Below, in pieces: positions 41,674 to 50,327 of a DNA stretch of 64,000 nt. Location: positions 62,001 through 126,000 of the forward strand of contig CAWJJG010000001.1 in assembly GCA_963843085.1 (NCBI GenBank), in the 5' to 3' direction. Each line of letters begins with the position of its first letter. Positions within the stretch are counted from its first letter, which is position 1. A program made the position numbers and the translations under genes. The notes beneath the pieces were generated by a model. It saw only the letters and a program-made list of their open reading frames with translations. It searched no databases and was not told the origin of the DNA. The DNA comes from DASUPK01 sp963843085. Lineage in GTDB: Bacteria > Actinomycetota > Thermoleophilia > Solirubrobacterales > 70-9.

Positions 41674-42407
41674 TCGCCCGGGCCCTCGGCCCCGGGATTC
41701 GGAGCCTCGGCCCACTTCGGGTCGAACGCCTCCTTCATCGGCGAGCGACGCGCATCGCCCCAGACGGGCTCGTCGAAGCGCGCCCGGACCATGACCTTCT
41801 GCAGCAGGGCCAGGTCCTCCTGGCGCGCCTTGTCGTAGGTCGATCCGGATTCCTTGTCGGGATGCCCGGGGTGAGTTACCCATTCGGTCACACCGGGATC
41901 CAGGTCGCGAATCTCCTTCGGTTCGGCCGGCTCCTTGCTCTCGGTGCGCCCGATCAGGAGGTCCGGCGTGGGGATCCCGCGCTCGCGCAGCCACTGGCGG
42001 TGATCCGGATTCACCGAGCGGACCGGCACCCCGATCTGCTTGGCCATCTGGAAGACCGGCGTGGCGAGCTCAGGTCGCGCATGGCAATGGTGATGGCCGT
42101 TCAGGAAGGCGGGCCAGCGCCCGAAGATGTCGCCGAAGCGCTCCAGCTGGACCCGCAATGCGGTTCGCGCGGGCGCTCCACTGCGAGGGCCCCAGCGACC
42201 CTCGAATTCGATGTGGAGGCCGATCTCCACCCCGGTCTCGAGCAGCGGATCCGCCTCGCAGTGCTCACGCTCGACCATCGCGCCGACCGAGTCGATCGCG
42301 CCCATCTCGATGGCCTCGAGGATTCCGTCGTTGTAGGAGGGCCAGTACCCGTAGTCGTCCCCCGTGATCACCAGGACCCGGCTCGTATCTCCTTGGCTCG
42401 CGGCCAT
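41670..42407 (-). CDS. ChbG/HpnK (YdjC-like) deacetylase
   Basis: 245 residues. The fold and metal motifs of the YdjC family are seen: VITGDDYGYWPSYNDGI (Asp-Asp), VEIGLHIEF with a His, FLNGHHHCHARPEL, and VTHPGHPD. Members deacetylate chito-oligosaccharides or hopanoid precursors. Without hpn genes nearby, the substrate remains open. The start is an ATG 30 bases downstream of the DsbA-like gene end, in the same direction. Confidence 0.85.
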   Translation of the reverse strand: MAASQGDTSRVLVITGDDYGYWPSYNDGILEAIEMGAIDSVGAMVEREHCEADPLLETGVEIGLHIEFEGRWGPRSGAPARTALRVQLERFGDIFGRWPAFLNGHHHCHARPELATPVFQMAKQIGVPVRSVNPDHRQWLRERGIPTPDLLIGRTESKEPAEPKEIRDLDPGVTEWVTHPGHPDKESGSTYDKARQEDLALLQKVMVRARFDEPVWGDARRSPMKEAFDPKWAEAPNPGAEGPGD

Positions 42408-42437
42408 GTGGCCAAGGTTAGGTACTTCGAGAGTTGC

Positions 42438-43220
42438 CTAGCTGACCTGCTGGATTGCGGCCTGGATCTCGGAGAGCCCGAATCCGTTGATGGTCTTGGT
42501 GCCGTTCGGGCCCTGGGCGACGAGTGACGGCGTTCCGTTGAAGCCGAAGCCCTCCGCGTCGGTCGTGCCCTTGGCGGTCACCGCGTCCCACTTCGCCGAG
42601 TTCCGCGAGGCGTTCCAGCTGGCCAGGTCCGGGACCTGAGCCGCCTTGGCGATGTTGGTGAGGAACTCGTCGGTGACGTAGCCGGAGTTCTCGCCGCCCT
42701 GGTTCGCGTAGAAGAGCTGGAGGTAGGTCCAGAAGCGGTTCTGCGCGCCCGCCGCGAGGATCGCCTTCATCGCCGGCTTCGAGTCCGGCCCGATGATCAG
42801 GTACGGCTCGTAGACGTACTTGGCGGCGCCGCTCCTGACCTCGCTCGAGATCACGTCCGGCGCGATCTGCTGGGCGAACTCCGCGCAGATCGGGCACTGC
42901 GGGTCGCCGAACTCGGTCAGCGTCACGGGCGCACTCGCATCGCCGAGCGTCTGGCCGCTCTGGTTGAGGCCGTGCAGCTCCGAGTTCACCCGGGAGACCC
43001 CTTTGACCCCGGCGACCGTGGTCGGCGTGGTGTTGGTGTTGTTGTCGCCACCGGATTGGCTGATCACGATCAGCGCGACGATCACAGCCACGGCCGCGAA
43101 TCCGGCGATGATCAGGAACTGCTGGCGGCGCTTCTGGGCGCGCGCCGCCGAGGCGTCCAGCGACTCCGCCGCCCGCCGCTCGGAGCGCAGGCGTTCCCGC
43201 TCCTCGTGCCTACCTTCCAT
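42438..43220 (-). CDS. DsbA-like thiol-disulfide oxidoreductase, membrane-anchored
   Basis: 260 residues. A charged cytoplasmic start, one membrane helix (about 34-57), a Thr/Asn-rich linker, then a DsbA/thioredoxin_4 domain with FGDPQCPICAEFAQQIAPDV, a CPIC active site, and GFGFNGTPSLVA holding the cis-Pro. It should introduce disulfides into exported proteins. The VKOR gene upstream overlaps it by 11 bases, and VKOR is the expected re-oxidant, so the pair is a complete oxidative folding module. Confidence 0.92.
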   Translation of the reverse strand: MEGRHEERERLRSERRAAESLDASAARAQKRRQQFLIIAGFAAVAVIVALIVISQSGGDNNTNTTPTTVAGVKGVSRVNSELHGLNQSGQTLGDASAPVTLTEFGDPQCPICAEFAQQIAPDVISSEVRSGAAKYVYEPYLIIGPDSKPAMKAILAAGAQNRFWTYLQLFYANQGGENSGYVTDEFLTNIAKAAQVPDLASWNASRNSAKWDAVTAKGTTDAEGFGFNGTPSLVAQGPNGTKTINGFGLSEIQAAIQQVS

Positions 43221-43668
43221 GCGAGGACTCTATCCGCGTTTGGCCGAGCTCCTCTCCCATGTAGGCGAACGCGCGAGCGGCGGCGACCGCGAGCGAGAGC
43301 GCCATCACGACCGCGCTGGCCACGCACCACTGGCAGATCGCGTCGATCACGAAGAGCTCCAGGTAGGTGAGGTACAGGCTGAAGCCGAAGCCGACCAGCG
43401 CCGCGAGGAAGCCGCCGAAGCGACCGGGGTCACCCGGGACGAGGGCGGCGGCGAGCAGGACCACGTAGCCGGCGATGCCGATGGCCGCGACGTTGATGCC
43501 GGCCAGATGGGCGTAGTGGCTCTGGGCGACCGTCTCGCAGCCGGTCCCGCCCGCCAGGCACTTGGGCGCTCCGCCATTGCCCTCGGCGATCGCGATGTAG
43601 GTCGCAACTCCAATCCCGATCAGCGCGAGCACGGCGGCCACGATTCGCAGGTTCCGTTCGGCCGGCAT
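43210..43668 (-). CDS. Vitamin K epoxide reductase (VKOR) family protein
   Basis: 152 residues, four membrane helices. The loop cysteine pair is Cys37 and Cys44 (KCLAGGTGC) and the quinone-side CxxC is CQWC near residue 113. VKOR takes electrons from DsbA-like proteins and passes them to quinone, replacing DsbB in Actinobacteria. The overlap with the DsbA-like gene supports that partner. The start codon lies 22 bases from the divergent GNAT gene. Confidence 0.93.
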   Translation of the reverse strand: MPAERNLRIVAAVLALIGIGVATYIAIAEGNGGAPKCLAGGTGCETVAQSHYAHLAGINVAAIGIAGYVVLLAAALVPGDPGRFGGFLAALVGFGFSLYLTYLELFVIDAICQWCVASAVVMALSLAVAAARAFAYMGEELGQTRIESSHGR

Positions 43669-43690
43669 CCGCCAATGCTATGAAGCTGAC

Positions 43691-44191
43691 GTGAACGAAT
43701 CCCAAATCGGGTCGCTATCGGTCCGTCCCGCGGTGCCGGCGGACGCCGCCCGGGTGGTGGAGATCTTCAATCAGGGGGTCGAGGATCGGGTCGCCACCTT
43801 CGAGACACGTCAGGCGGACGCCGGCAAGGCGGCCGGATGGATCGAGGAAGACCTGATCCTCGTCGCCGAGCGCGACGGAGTCCTCGTGGGCTGGGCCCGC
43901 GCCGGCCCGTACGCCGATCGGCACGACTACTACGAAGGGGTGCGAGAGGCGACGCTCTACGTCGAGCGCGAGGCCCGGCGAACCGGCGTCGGCCGCGAGC
44001 TGCTGTCCGCCCTCGCGGGCGCGGCGGCGGAGGCGGGCGCTCACAAGCTCGTCGGCAAGATCTTCACCTCCAACGAGCCCAGCATCGCCATGGTCGGCGG
44101 CCTCGGCTGGCGCGAGGTCGGCGCGCACGAGCGCCACGGCGCGCTGGACGGCGAGTGGAAGGACGTGCTGGTTGTGGAAAGGGTTCTCTAG
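43691..44191 (+). CDS. GNAT acetyltransferase (phosphinothricin acetyltransferase-like)
   Basis: 166 residues. LSVRPAVPADAARVVEIFNQGVEDRVATFETR is the usual opening of the Pat/Bar-like GNAT group, followed by EATLYVEREARRTGVGRELLSAL (acetyl-CoA loop R-x-x-G-x-G) and WREVGAHERHGALDGEWKDVLVVER. Members acetylate small amines including phosphinothricin or methionine sulfone; the actual substrate is unknown. The start is a GTG. Confidence 0.88.
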   Translation: MNESQIGSLSVRPAVPADAARVVEIFNQGVEDRVATFETRQADAGKAAGWIEEDLILVAERDGVLVGWARAGPYADRHDYYEGVREATLYVEREARRTGVGRELLSALAGAAAEAGAHKLVGKIFTSNEPSIAMVGGLGWREVGAHERHGALDGEWKDVLVVERVL

Positions 44192-44231
44192 CCCGCGCAC
44201 CTACCGGCTTTTGGATGTGTTCGAGAGGGTG

Positions 44232-45299
44232 ATGAGGAAGGTCTCGTTCGCCGTCATCCTGGGAGCCGCAGCCGTCCTCTGGGCGGCCGCGCCCGCCCTC
44301 GCGTCCAGCGTCACCGTCAGCGGGGGAAACACCGTGCGCGTGCTCGAGTCCGGCAGCGAGGTCAACCGGGTGGCCGTGAGCTACGACGCGGGCCCGGACC
44401 TCTATTCCGTAACGGACTCCGCCGCGAACCTGACCGCGAACGGCACCTGCTCGACCGTAGACGCCCACACGGCGACCTGCCCGGGAGCGGGGATCAAGAC
44501 GATCGTGGTGGACACGGACGCGGCCGCTGACGTGATCTCGATGGACCTGGGGACGATTCCACCCAACGTGACGGGGAACCTCGACGGCGGCCCCGGCGAC
44601 GACTCGGTGAGCGGACACGGAACGCTCAACGGCGGATCGGGCAACGACACGATCGTGGGATCTCCCGTCGCCGACAACATCCGCGCAGGCAGCGGCAGGG
44701 ATTGGATCCAGGCGGGTGATGGACCTGACGACATCGAGGGCGGTCGCAGCACCGACACGCTGGCCTACCCCGGGATCCGCACGACTCCCGTCAACGTCAC
44801 CGTGGGGTCAGGGAACTTCAACGACGGCGGAATCGAGGACCAGGCCGCATCGGGCAGGCGCGACACGGTTCACGGCGATATCGAGGTCGTTGCGGGTACG
44901 CCGCAGGCGGACCTGATCGCGGGCGACTCGAGCTCCGAGACGTTGATCGGCGGCGCCGGGAATGACGTCCTGAACGGCAACCGCGGCAACGACGCGCTCC
45001 TGGGCCTCGAGGGCGACGACGTCATCGTCGGGGGCGACGGGAGGGACCTCCTCCGCGGCTGGACCGGGGCTGATCGGCTCTTCGGCGGCCGGGGCAACGA
45101 CTTCGTTGTGGGCGGCCCTGACCGCGACCTCGTCGTCGGGAATAAGGGCCGCGACGTGCTCAAGGGCAAGGGCGGCATCGACCGCCTGCGCGCCAGGGAC
45201 AGGACTCGCGACTTCCGGATCGACTGCGGCCGCGGCAACAACCGCCGCGAGGGCGCCAAGCGCGACAAGCGCCTGGATCCGCGCCCCCGCTCCTGCTGA
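44232..45299 (+). CDS. Secreted RTX-type calcium-binding protein
   Basis: 355 residues with a Sec signal peptide (start MRKVSFAVILGAAA, cleavage after ALA near 24). The N-terminal half is beta-rich. The second half has many RTX nonapeptide repeats of the form GGxGxDxxx (GGSGNDTIVG, GGAGNDVLNG, GGDGRDLLRG, GGRGNDFVVG) that fold as a calcium-bound parallel beta roll. The last 35 residues are basic with two Cys. No type I secretion signal or transporter genes are near, so Sec export with calcium-driven folding outside is likely. The partner or ligand is unknown. Confidence 0.85.
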   Translation: MRKVSFAVILGAAAVLWAAAPALASSVTVSGGNTVRVLESGSEVNRVAVSYDAGPDLYSVTDSAANLTANGTCSTVDAHTATCPGAGIKTIVVDTDAAADVISMDLGTIPPNVTGNLDGGPGDDSVSGHGTLNGGSGNDTIVGSPVADNIRAGSGRDWIQAGDGPDDIEGGRSTDTLAYPGIRTTPVNVTVGSGNFNDGGIEDQAASGRRDTVHGDIEVVAGTPQADLIAGDSSSETLIGGAGNDVLNGNRGNDALLGLEGDDVIVGGDGRDLLRGWTGADRLFGGRGNDFVVGGPDRDLVVGNKGRDVLKGKGGIDRLRARDRTRDFRIDCGRGNNRREGAKRDKRLDPRPRSC

Positions 45300-45333
45300 G
45301 GGGTCCGTCCACCGGGCGGACGATCATGCCCGC

Positions 45334-46017
45334 GTGCAGAGGATCCACTACCACTTCGGAATCGTCCTCGCCCTGATCCTGGTCTCGATCGGGTTCCAGC
45401 TGGCCGCCGGCGAGAGCGACTTCTCGAGGCTCGCCGCCGTGGTCCTCCAGGCGATCACCCTGGTCGCCGCGGTCATCGCTTCGCGCGCGCATCCGTTCGT
45501 AGTCAGATTGGCGGTCATCGCCGCCGTGCTCTCGATCGTCGGCGCCTCGCTCGCGATTCTCGGCACCGCCGAGTTCGGAAACAGCTCTGGTCGCGGCGTC
45601 ACCCTGCTGCTCGTCGGTCTGGTTCCGCCCGCGATCGTCACCGGGCTGGTCAGGCTGTTCCGGAAGGAGGGCAGCGTCACCGTGGAAACGATGTTCGGGG
45701 GCCTCTGCCTCTATCTCATCGTCGGCCTCTTCTTCGGCACTGCGTTCGCGGCGATCGAGGAGGCCGGCGGCCACGCCTTCTTTCACCAGCTGACGGCCGA
45801 GCAATCCGAGACGAGCGATTTCCTGTACTTCAGCTTCACGACGCTGACGACCGTCGGCTATGGGGACCTGACCGCGGCGACGAACTTCGGCCGCTCGCTG
45901 GCCATCACGGAGGCGCTGATCGGCCAGATCTACCTGGTGACCGTGGTCGCGGTGATCGTCAGCAACATGCGTCCCTCCCGGGCCAGAGCACAGCGTCGCG
46001 AGAACCGAACGACCTAG
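45334..46017 (+). CDS. Potassium channel protein with pore domain
   Basis: 227 residues, about six hydrophobic segments. The last two flank the pore loop with the selectivity filter TTLTTVGYGDL near residues 168-178. The N-terminal four segments do not show an S4-like arginine ladder, so voltage sensing is doubtful. No regulatory RCK domain follows; the protein ends in a short basic tail. The start is a GTG. The stop overlaps the convergent metallopeptidase gene by four bases. Confidence 0.88.
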   Translation: MQRIHYHFGIVLALILVSIGFQLAAGESDFSRLAAVVLQAITLVAAVIASRAHPFVVRLAVIAAVLSIVGASLAILGTAEFGNSSGRGVTLLLVGLVPPAIVTGLVRLFRKEGSVTVETMFGGLCLYLIVGLFFGTAFAAIEEAGGHAFFHQLTAEQSETSDFLYFSFTTLTTVGYGDLTAATNFGRSLAITEALIGQIYLVTVVAVIVSNMRPSRARAQRRENRTT

Positions 46018-46475
46018 CCGAGCTGGAGCAGCGCCCAGAACGGGTGCTCACGGGGCGGGATGCGCGGTGGGATCCGCCGGTGCTGGCGGTTCCGCGCCCA
46101 GGCGAGATAGCCCTGGAGGCGGCGGGAGATGGAGCGCTTCGTGGCCGGCGTCGGCTCGACCATGCTGTGCTCCAGGGCGAACAGCCACGCGTTCGCCTCC
46201 GACTCGAGCCGCGGCGCCGAGCGGCCCTTGCCCACCAGGTGCCCTATCTCGTGCAGGGCGATGAAGTAGGAGACCTGGCCCCGGATCGGCGGGATCGAGA
46301 TCTCGAGCCTGCCGCCCCGCCAGCGGATCGCACGTCCGCGAGCCGAGGAGCCGGCGAGCGCGATGTCGTACTCGCGGCAGAGGTCCTCGATGTGGGCCTC
46401 CATGAGCTCGACCCCTATGCGCGTGCGAGGTGATCTTTCCTGCCTGAACACGCGCGGCAGGGTAACCGCCTTCAC
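46014..46475 (-). CDS. HEXXH zinc-metallopeptidase-like protein (ImmA/IrrE-like)
   Basis: 153 residues. IALHEIGHLVG gives a HExxH zinc motif, and LESEANAWLFAL downstream could supply the third ligand (Glu), as in ImmA/IrrE-type proteases. Such enzymes cleave repressors or act in phage, stress and toxin systems, but no partner repressor is beside it. The first 20 residues may be wrong: an internal ATG at residue 25 (MEAHIEDLCREYD) is a reasonable alternative. The C-terminus is Arg/Pro rich. Confidence 0.7.
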   Translation of the reverse strand: MKAVTLPRVFRQERSPRTRIGVELMEAHIEDLCREYDIALAGSSARGRAIRWRGGRLEISIPPIRGQVSYFIALHEIGHLVGKGRSAPRLESEANAWLFALEHSMVEPTPATKRSISRRLQGYLAWARNRQHRRIPPRIPPREHPFWALLQLG

Positions 46476-46508
46476 GGATGGGTCTCACTCGCCGCCATAC
46501 TTGGGCTC

Positions 46509-48212
46509 ATGGCCGAGACGACGCATCTTCGCCTGGCGCTCGCGCAGATCGACCCCACGGTGGGCGACATCGAGGGGAATGTCAGGCTGATCACCGAGTC
46601 GATCGAGCGCGCGGGCGACCAGGGTGCCCAGCTCGTCGTGCTTCCCGAGCTCTGCGTGTCCGGCTATCCGCCCGAGGACCTGCTGCTGCGCGCCGACTTC
46701 CTCGATGCCGTCCGCGAGGGACTCGATGGGATCGCCGGTGTCGCCGACGGGATCGTCGCCCTGGTCGGCTTTCCGGAGCGCCGGGAGCGCCCGCAGGAGG
46801 AACTCGTCGACTTCGACCCGCTGATCGATCCACCCCCTCCCCCGGCCTACAACTCGCTGGGGGTGCTGGCAGGCGGCGAGGTCCGGGCGGTCTACCGCAA
46901 GTGCCAGCTGCCCAACTACGGAGTCTTCGACGAGCGCCGCTACTTCGAGCCGGGGACCGAGCCGGCGCTGATCGAGGTCGAGGGCGTCCAGGTGGGCCTG
47001 ACCGTTTGCGAGGACATCTGGCATCCGGGCTTCCCGGAGTCCGACGAGGTTGCCCGTGGAGCGCAGCTCGTCGTCAATTCATCGGCATCGCCGTATCACC
47101 GGGGCAAGGGCCTGGCGCGGGAGCGCATGGTCGCCGACCGCGCGCGGACGAACGGCGTGGCCTTCGCCCTCTGCAACACGGTCGGTGGACAGGACGAGCT
47201 GGTCTTCGACGGCGCGAGCGTCGTGGTCGGTGCCGACGGAGAGACGCTCGCCCGGGCCGCGCAATTCGAGCCCGAGCTGCTGATCTGCGACCTCGAGTTC
47301 CCCGGTGGGGCGCAGGCGCCGGAGCGGATCGCCCAGCCGCTCGAGAGCGAGGAGGCGGAGGTCTACTCCGCGCTGGAGCTCGGCCTGCGCGACTACGTCG
47401 AGAAGAACGGCTTCGATCATGTCGTCATCGGGCTGAGCGGCGGGATCGACTCCGCGCTGGTTGCACTGATCGCGGTCGATGCGCTCGGGGCCGATCGCGT
47501 CAGCGTCGTGGTCATGCCCTCCCCCCACTCCAGCGACGATACGCAGTCCGACGCCAGGGCCATCGCCGCCAACCTCGGCGTCGAGCTGATCGAGATCTCG
47601 ATCGAGGAGGCGATGAGGGCCTACGAGCACGAGCTCACCGAGAGCTTCGAGGGGACCGAGCCGGACATCGCCGAGGAGAACCTCCAGGCGCGGATCAGGG
47701 GCAACCTCGTCATGGCGCTCTCCAACAAGTTCGGCTGGCTCGTCCTGACCACCGGCAACAAGAGCGAGATGTCGGTCGGCTACGCGACCCTCTACGGCGA
47801 CATGGCCGGCGGCTTCGCCGTGATCAAGGACATCTTCAAGCTGCTCGTCTACCGCCTGGTGAGCTGGCGCAACGAGCGCGAGGAACGGGAGCTCGTGCCC
47901 GCCTCCGTGATCGAGCGCCCGCCCTCCGCCGAGCTGCGCCCCGACCAGCTCGACGAGGACTCGCTGCCTCCGTACGAGACGCTCGACCGGATTCTCGAGG
48001 CCTACGTGGAGCGGGACGAGGGGATCGACGCCCTGGTGGCCCAGGGATTGGCCGAGGACACCGTTCTGGACGTCATGCGGCTGGTCGACCGGGCCGAGTA
48101 CAAGCGGCGACAGGCGCCTCCGGGGATCAGGGTGTCGACGAAGGCCTTCGGCCGCGACCGCCGCCTGCCGATCACGAACCGGTTCGGGTCGATGCGAAAG
48201 CTGCCGCGCTAG
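46509..48212 (+). CDS. nadE: Glutamine-dependent NAD+ synthase
   Basis: 567 residues. Final step of NAD biosynthesis: deamido-NAD + ATP + glutamine to NAD. The N-terminal nitrilase-type glutaminase domain (about 1-270) has the Glu of VVLPELCVSGYPPEDL, Lys of YRKCQLPNYG and nucleophile Cys of LTVCEDIWHPG. The C-terminal synthetase has the PP-loop GLSGGIDSAL near 310, TTGNKSEMSVGY and the YKRRQAPPGIRVS end. Length is that of the compact bacterial form rather than the long mycobacterial NadE. It is convergent with the thioesterase gene (four-base overlap). Confidence 0.96.
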   Translation: MAETTHLRLALAQIDPTVGDIEGNVRLITESIERAGDQGAQLVVLPELCVSGYPPEDLLLRADFLDAVREGLDGIAGVADGIVALVGFPERRERPQEELVDFDPLIDPPPPPAYNSLGVLAGGEVRAVYRKCQLPNYGVFDERRYFEPGTEPALIEVEGVQVGLTVCEDIWHPGFPESDEVARGAQLVVNSSASPYHRGKGLARERMVADRARTNGVAFALCNTVGGQDELVFDGASVVVGADGETLARAAQFEPELLICDLEFPGGAQAPERIAQPLESEEAEVYSALELGLRDYVEKNGFDHVVIGLSGGIDSALVALIAVDALGADRVSVVVMPSPHSSDDTQSDARAIAANLGVELIEISIEEAMRAYEHELTESFEGTEPDIAEENLQARIRGNLVMALSNKFGWLVLTTGNKSEMSVGYATLYGDMAGGFAVIKDIFKLLVYRLVSWRNEREERELVPASVIERPPSAELRPDQLDEDSLPPYETLDRILEAYVERDEGIDALVAQGLAEDTVLDVMRLVDRAEYKRRQAPPGIRVSTKAFGRDRRLPITNRFGSMRKLPR

Positions 48213-48604
48213 CGCCGCGGCCTGATGGCGATCGTCATCCGGGAGAGCGCGCAGATGCGACCCTCGTCGTCGGACATCTCCACGTCCCAGACCCAGGTGG
48301 TCCGGCCACGGTGGCGGGGCTTCGCCGAGGCGTTGATGTGCCCCTCACCCGTAGCGCGCAGAAACGTGGTGTCGTTCGACTGACCCATGATGACCATCTC
48401 GTCATCCCGCACGGCGCTGTACGTCGACGCCGAGCAGATGCTTTCCGCGAGCGTCGCGTAGACCCCCCCGTGAACCATGCCGTAGGGCTGCAGGTGGCGC
48501 GACTCGATCTTGATCCGCGCCGTGGCGTTGTCGGGGTCGAGGTCGACCCACTCGACCCCGATCTCCTCGGCGAAGCTCGGGGGGATGTCCTCCGGCTGAC
48601 CCAT
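48209..48604 (-). CDS. Hotdog-fold thioesterase (PaaI family)
   Basis: 131 residues. The hotdog-fold pattern HLQPYGMVHGGVYATLAESICS carries the conserved HGG segment and the acidic residue of the helix. Later strands read THFLRATGEGHINASAKPRHRGRTTWVWDVEM-like. It should hydrolyse acyl- or aryl-CoA thioesters. The ATG at 48604 is chosen; longer frames overlap the divergent gene 26 bases away. Confidence 0.88.
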   Translation of the reverse strand: MGQPEDIPPSFAEEIGVEWVDLDPDNATARIKIESRHLQPYGMVHGGVYATLAESICSASTYSAVRDDEMVIMGQSNDTTFLRATGEGHINASAKPRHRGRTTWVWDVEMSDDEGRICALSRMTIAIRPRR

Positions 48605-48629
48605 GCCGCGGCACCATAGTCTGCGCGGC

Positions 48630-49106
48630 ATGGCGTTCATCGTCTGGACCGGGGTCGAGGAATGGCTCACCGAGGCCGCCGGCGTGGCTCTGGAGGAGGA
48701 CGGCCTCCTGCGACACGACGGCTCCGGCGGCTGGCACGCCGAGGTCTCCGATTCGGGCGACGTCGCCGGCGGCCCGTGGGACGGCTCGCTCCCGGACCTC
48801 TCCGAGGCTCGCGACATCGACATCGAGAACTCGCCGCTCACCAACACCATGCCGATCCTGCGCCACGGCTTCCAGCACGGTGGCTCCGGGGACCTCGTGA
48901 TGGCCTTCATCAGGACGCCGAGCCTGCGCGTAGAGGCCTCGCCCCAGCGCTACGAGCACGTGCGCACGACGGACGAGGGCTCGGTGGTCCGCTACATCAG
49001 CCGCGACGGCGACTTCACCGCGGACCTCGAGCTGGACGCCGACGGGCTGCTCGTCCACTACCCCCGCCTGGCGAGGCGCGTGGAGCCCGGGCTAAAGGCC
49101 CGATAA
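48630..49106 (+). CDS. Putative glycolipid-binding domain protein
   Basis: 158 residues. The pattern DIDIENSPLTNTMPILRHGF corresponds to the SPxTNTLPIRRL signature of the putative glycolipid-binding family (DUF1089). The C-terminal strand ELDADGLLVHYPRLARRVE also fits. The family is thought to form a spiral beta-roll binding amphiphiles; the ligand here is unknown. The start at ATG 48630 follows CTGCGCGGC without a clear ribosome-binding site. Confidence 0.7.
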   Translation: MAFIVWTGVEEWLTEAAGVALEEDGLLRHDGSGGWHAEVSDSGDVAGGPWDGSLPDLSEARDIDIENSPLTNTMPILRHGFQHGGSGDLVMAFIRTPSLRVEASPQRYEHVRTTDEGSVVRYISRDGDFTADLELDADGLLVHYPRLARRVEPGLKAR

Positions 49107-49150
49107 GAGCTGCGTCACGCATCGGGTCGCTGCCCTAGGCTTCCACGCTC

Positions 49151-50311
49151 GTGCCGGTCACGGACGAACAACGCGCGATGCTCCAGCTGCTGCTCGAAGG
49201 CGGGCAGGGCTATGACGACATCGGCTCCCTGCTCGGCATCGCGCCCGACGAGGTGCGCTCGCGGGCGCGCACCGCGCTCACCGAGATCGGCGGCGCGGAT
49301 CCCGACTCACAGGTCGGTCTGAGCGACTACCTGCTGGGACAGGCCGATCCGATCGGCCGCGCCGACGCCGTCCGCCACCTGCAGAGCGACCCGGACGCAA
49401 ATGCGCTCGCGCAGCGACTCGTCCAGAACCTGAGGCTGCTCGCGCCCAGGGCCACGCTTCCCGAGGTCCCAGAGCCGCGGGGCGGCCGACGGGCCGCGGC
49501 GCCAGCTCCACCCCCTTCCCCCGCCGCCACGCCGGCGAGCGCGACGCCTCCGGCTCCACCCCCTGCCGGCGCCCCACCGAGGGGCCCGGGCGTCGCATCG
49601 CGCGCCGCGGGATTCTTCAGCGGGCTCGGCTCGCTCACCGGCCGGCGGCGCACCCAGGCCATCGTCGGCGGGGCTATCGCCCTCGTCCTGGTGGTCGTGA
49701 TCATCGTCGTCGGGACCGGCGGCGGAGGCGGCGGATCGAGCGATTGCAAGCCACTCGATACGAGCTCACAACAGCCCGGGGCTCCCACCACCAAGCTCTC
49801 CCCGATCGGCGATTTCGCGAACCAGAATTGTTCACCGACCGGTCAGGTCCAGCTGACCGCCGTTCAAGGGCAGAATAAGAAGAGCTCGACGAAGGCCTCG
49901 ATCGCGGGCTTCGCACTGCAGACGCTCGCGGCTCATCTCGATCCCACCTCCAACGGCGACGAGTACGTGCTCTGGCTGTATGGCTCCGATCAACAGGCCA
50001 GGCCCGTCGGCAAGGAGACCGTGGGTGACAACGGCACCCTGACCGGGGCGGCGCCACTTCCCACACAGGAGCTCGTCTACCTCCAGGCCCTCCAGAAGAT
50101 CAGGCTCTCAAAGGTGACCTCGGCCCAGGCGAATCAGATCCAGCAAGCGCTCCAGGCCCAATCCGGCAACAAGAAGGCGACGGGTGTGGTTGGGTTCGTC
50201 GGTGCGCCGGTCCTCGAGGGCAGCGGGACCGCGCTGCTTCAGCAGCTCCAGCAGCAGCTCCAGCAGGCCCAGGGCCAGTCGGGAACGACGTCCACGGGCT
50301 CGAAGGGCTGA
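49151..50311 (+). CDS. HTH-membrane-RskA-like protein A (sigma-4-like HTH fused to an anti-sigma-like membrane protein)
   Basis: 386 residues. Residues about 4-48 form a sigma-region-4-like HTH (LLLEGGQGYDDIGSLLGIAPDEVRSRARTAL). About 55-110 (LSDYLLGQADPIGRADAVRHL) looks like the helical cytoplasmic domain of RskA-type anti-sigma factors. Then come a Pro/Ala-rich linker, one membrane helix (about 168-190), and a Ser/Gln-rich outside domain with DEYVLWLYGSDQQARPVG, reminiscent of the RskA C-terminal domain. It would couple an outside signal to DNA or sigma-factor binding inside. A shorter paralogue follows 16 bases later. The Gln-rich end (QQLQQQLQQAQGQ) is unusual. Confidence 0.75.
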   Translation: MPVTDEQRAMLQLLLEGGQGYDDIGSLLGIAPDEVRSRARTALTEIGGADPDSQVGLSDYLLGQADPIGRADAVRHLQSDPDANALAQRLVQNLRLLAPRATLPEVPEPRGGRRAAAPAPPPSPAATPASATPPAPPPAGAPPRGPGVASRAAGFFSGLGSLTGRRRTQAIVGGAIALVLVVVIIVVGTGGGGGGSSDCKPLDTSSQQPGAPTTKLSPIGDFANQNCSPTGQVQLTAVQGQNKKSSTKASIAGFALQTLAAHLDPTSNGDEYVLWLYGSDQQARPVGKETVGDNGTLTGAAPLPTQELVYLQALQKIRLSKVTSAQANQIQQALQAQSGNKKATGVVGFVGAPVLEGSGTALLQQLQQQLQQAQGQSGTTSTGSKG

Positions 50312-50327
50312 GCGAACGCGCCACGCG

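Noticed and set aside
45300..45333. Hairpin GTCCG/CGGAC between the RTX and channel genes as terminator
   Set aside because: Only five base pairs and no U-tract.
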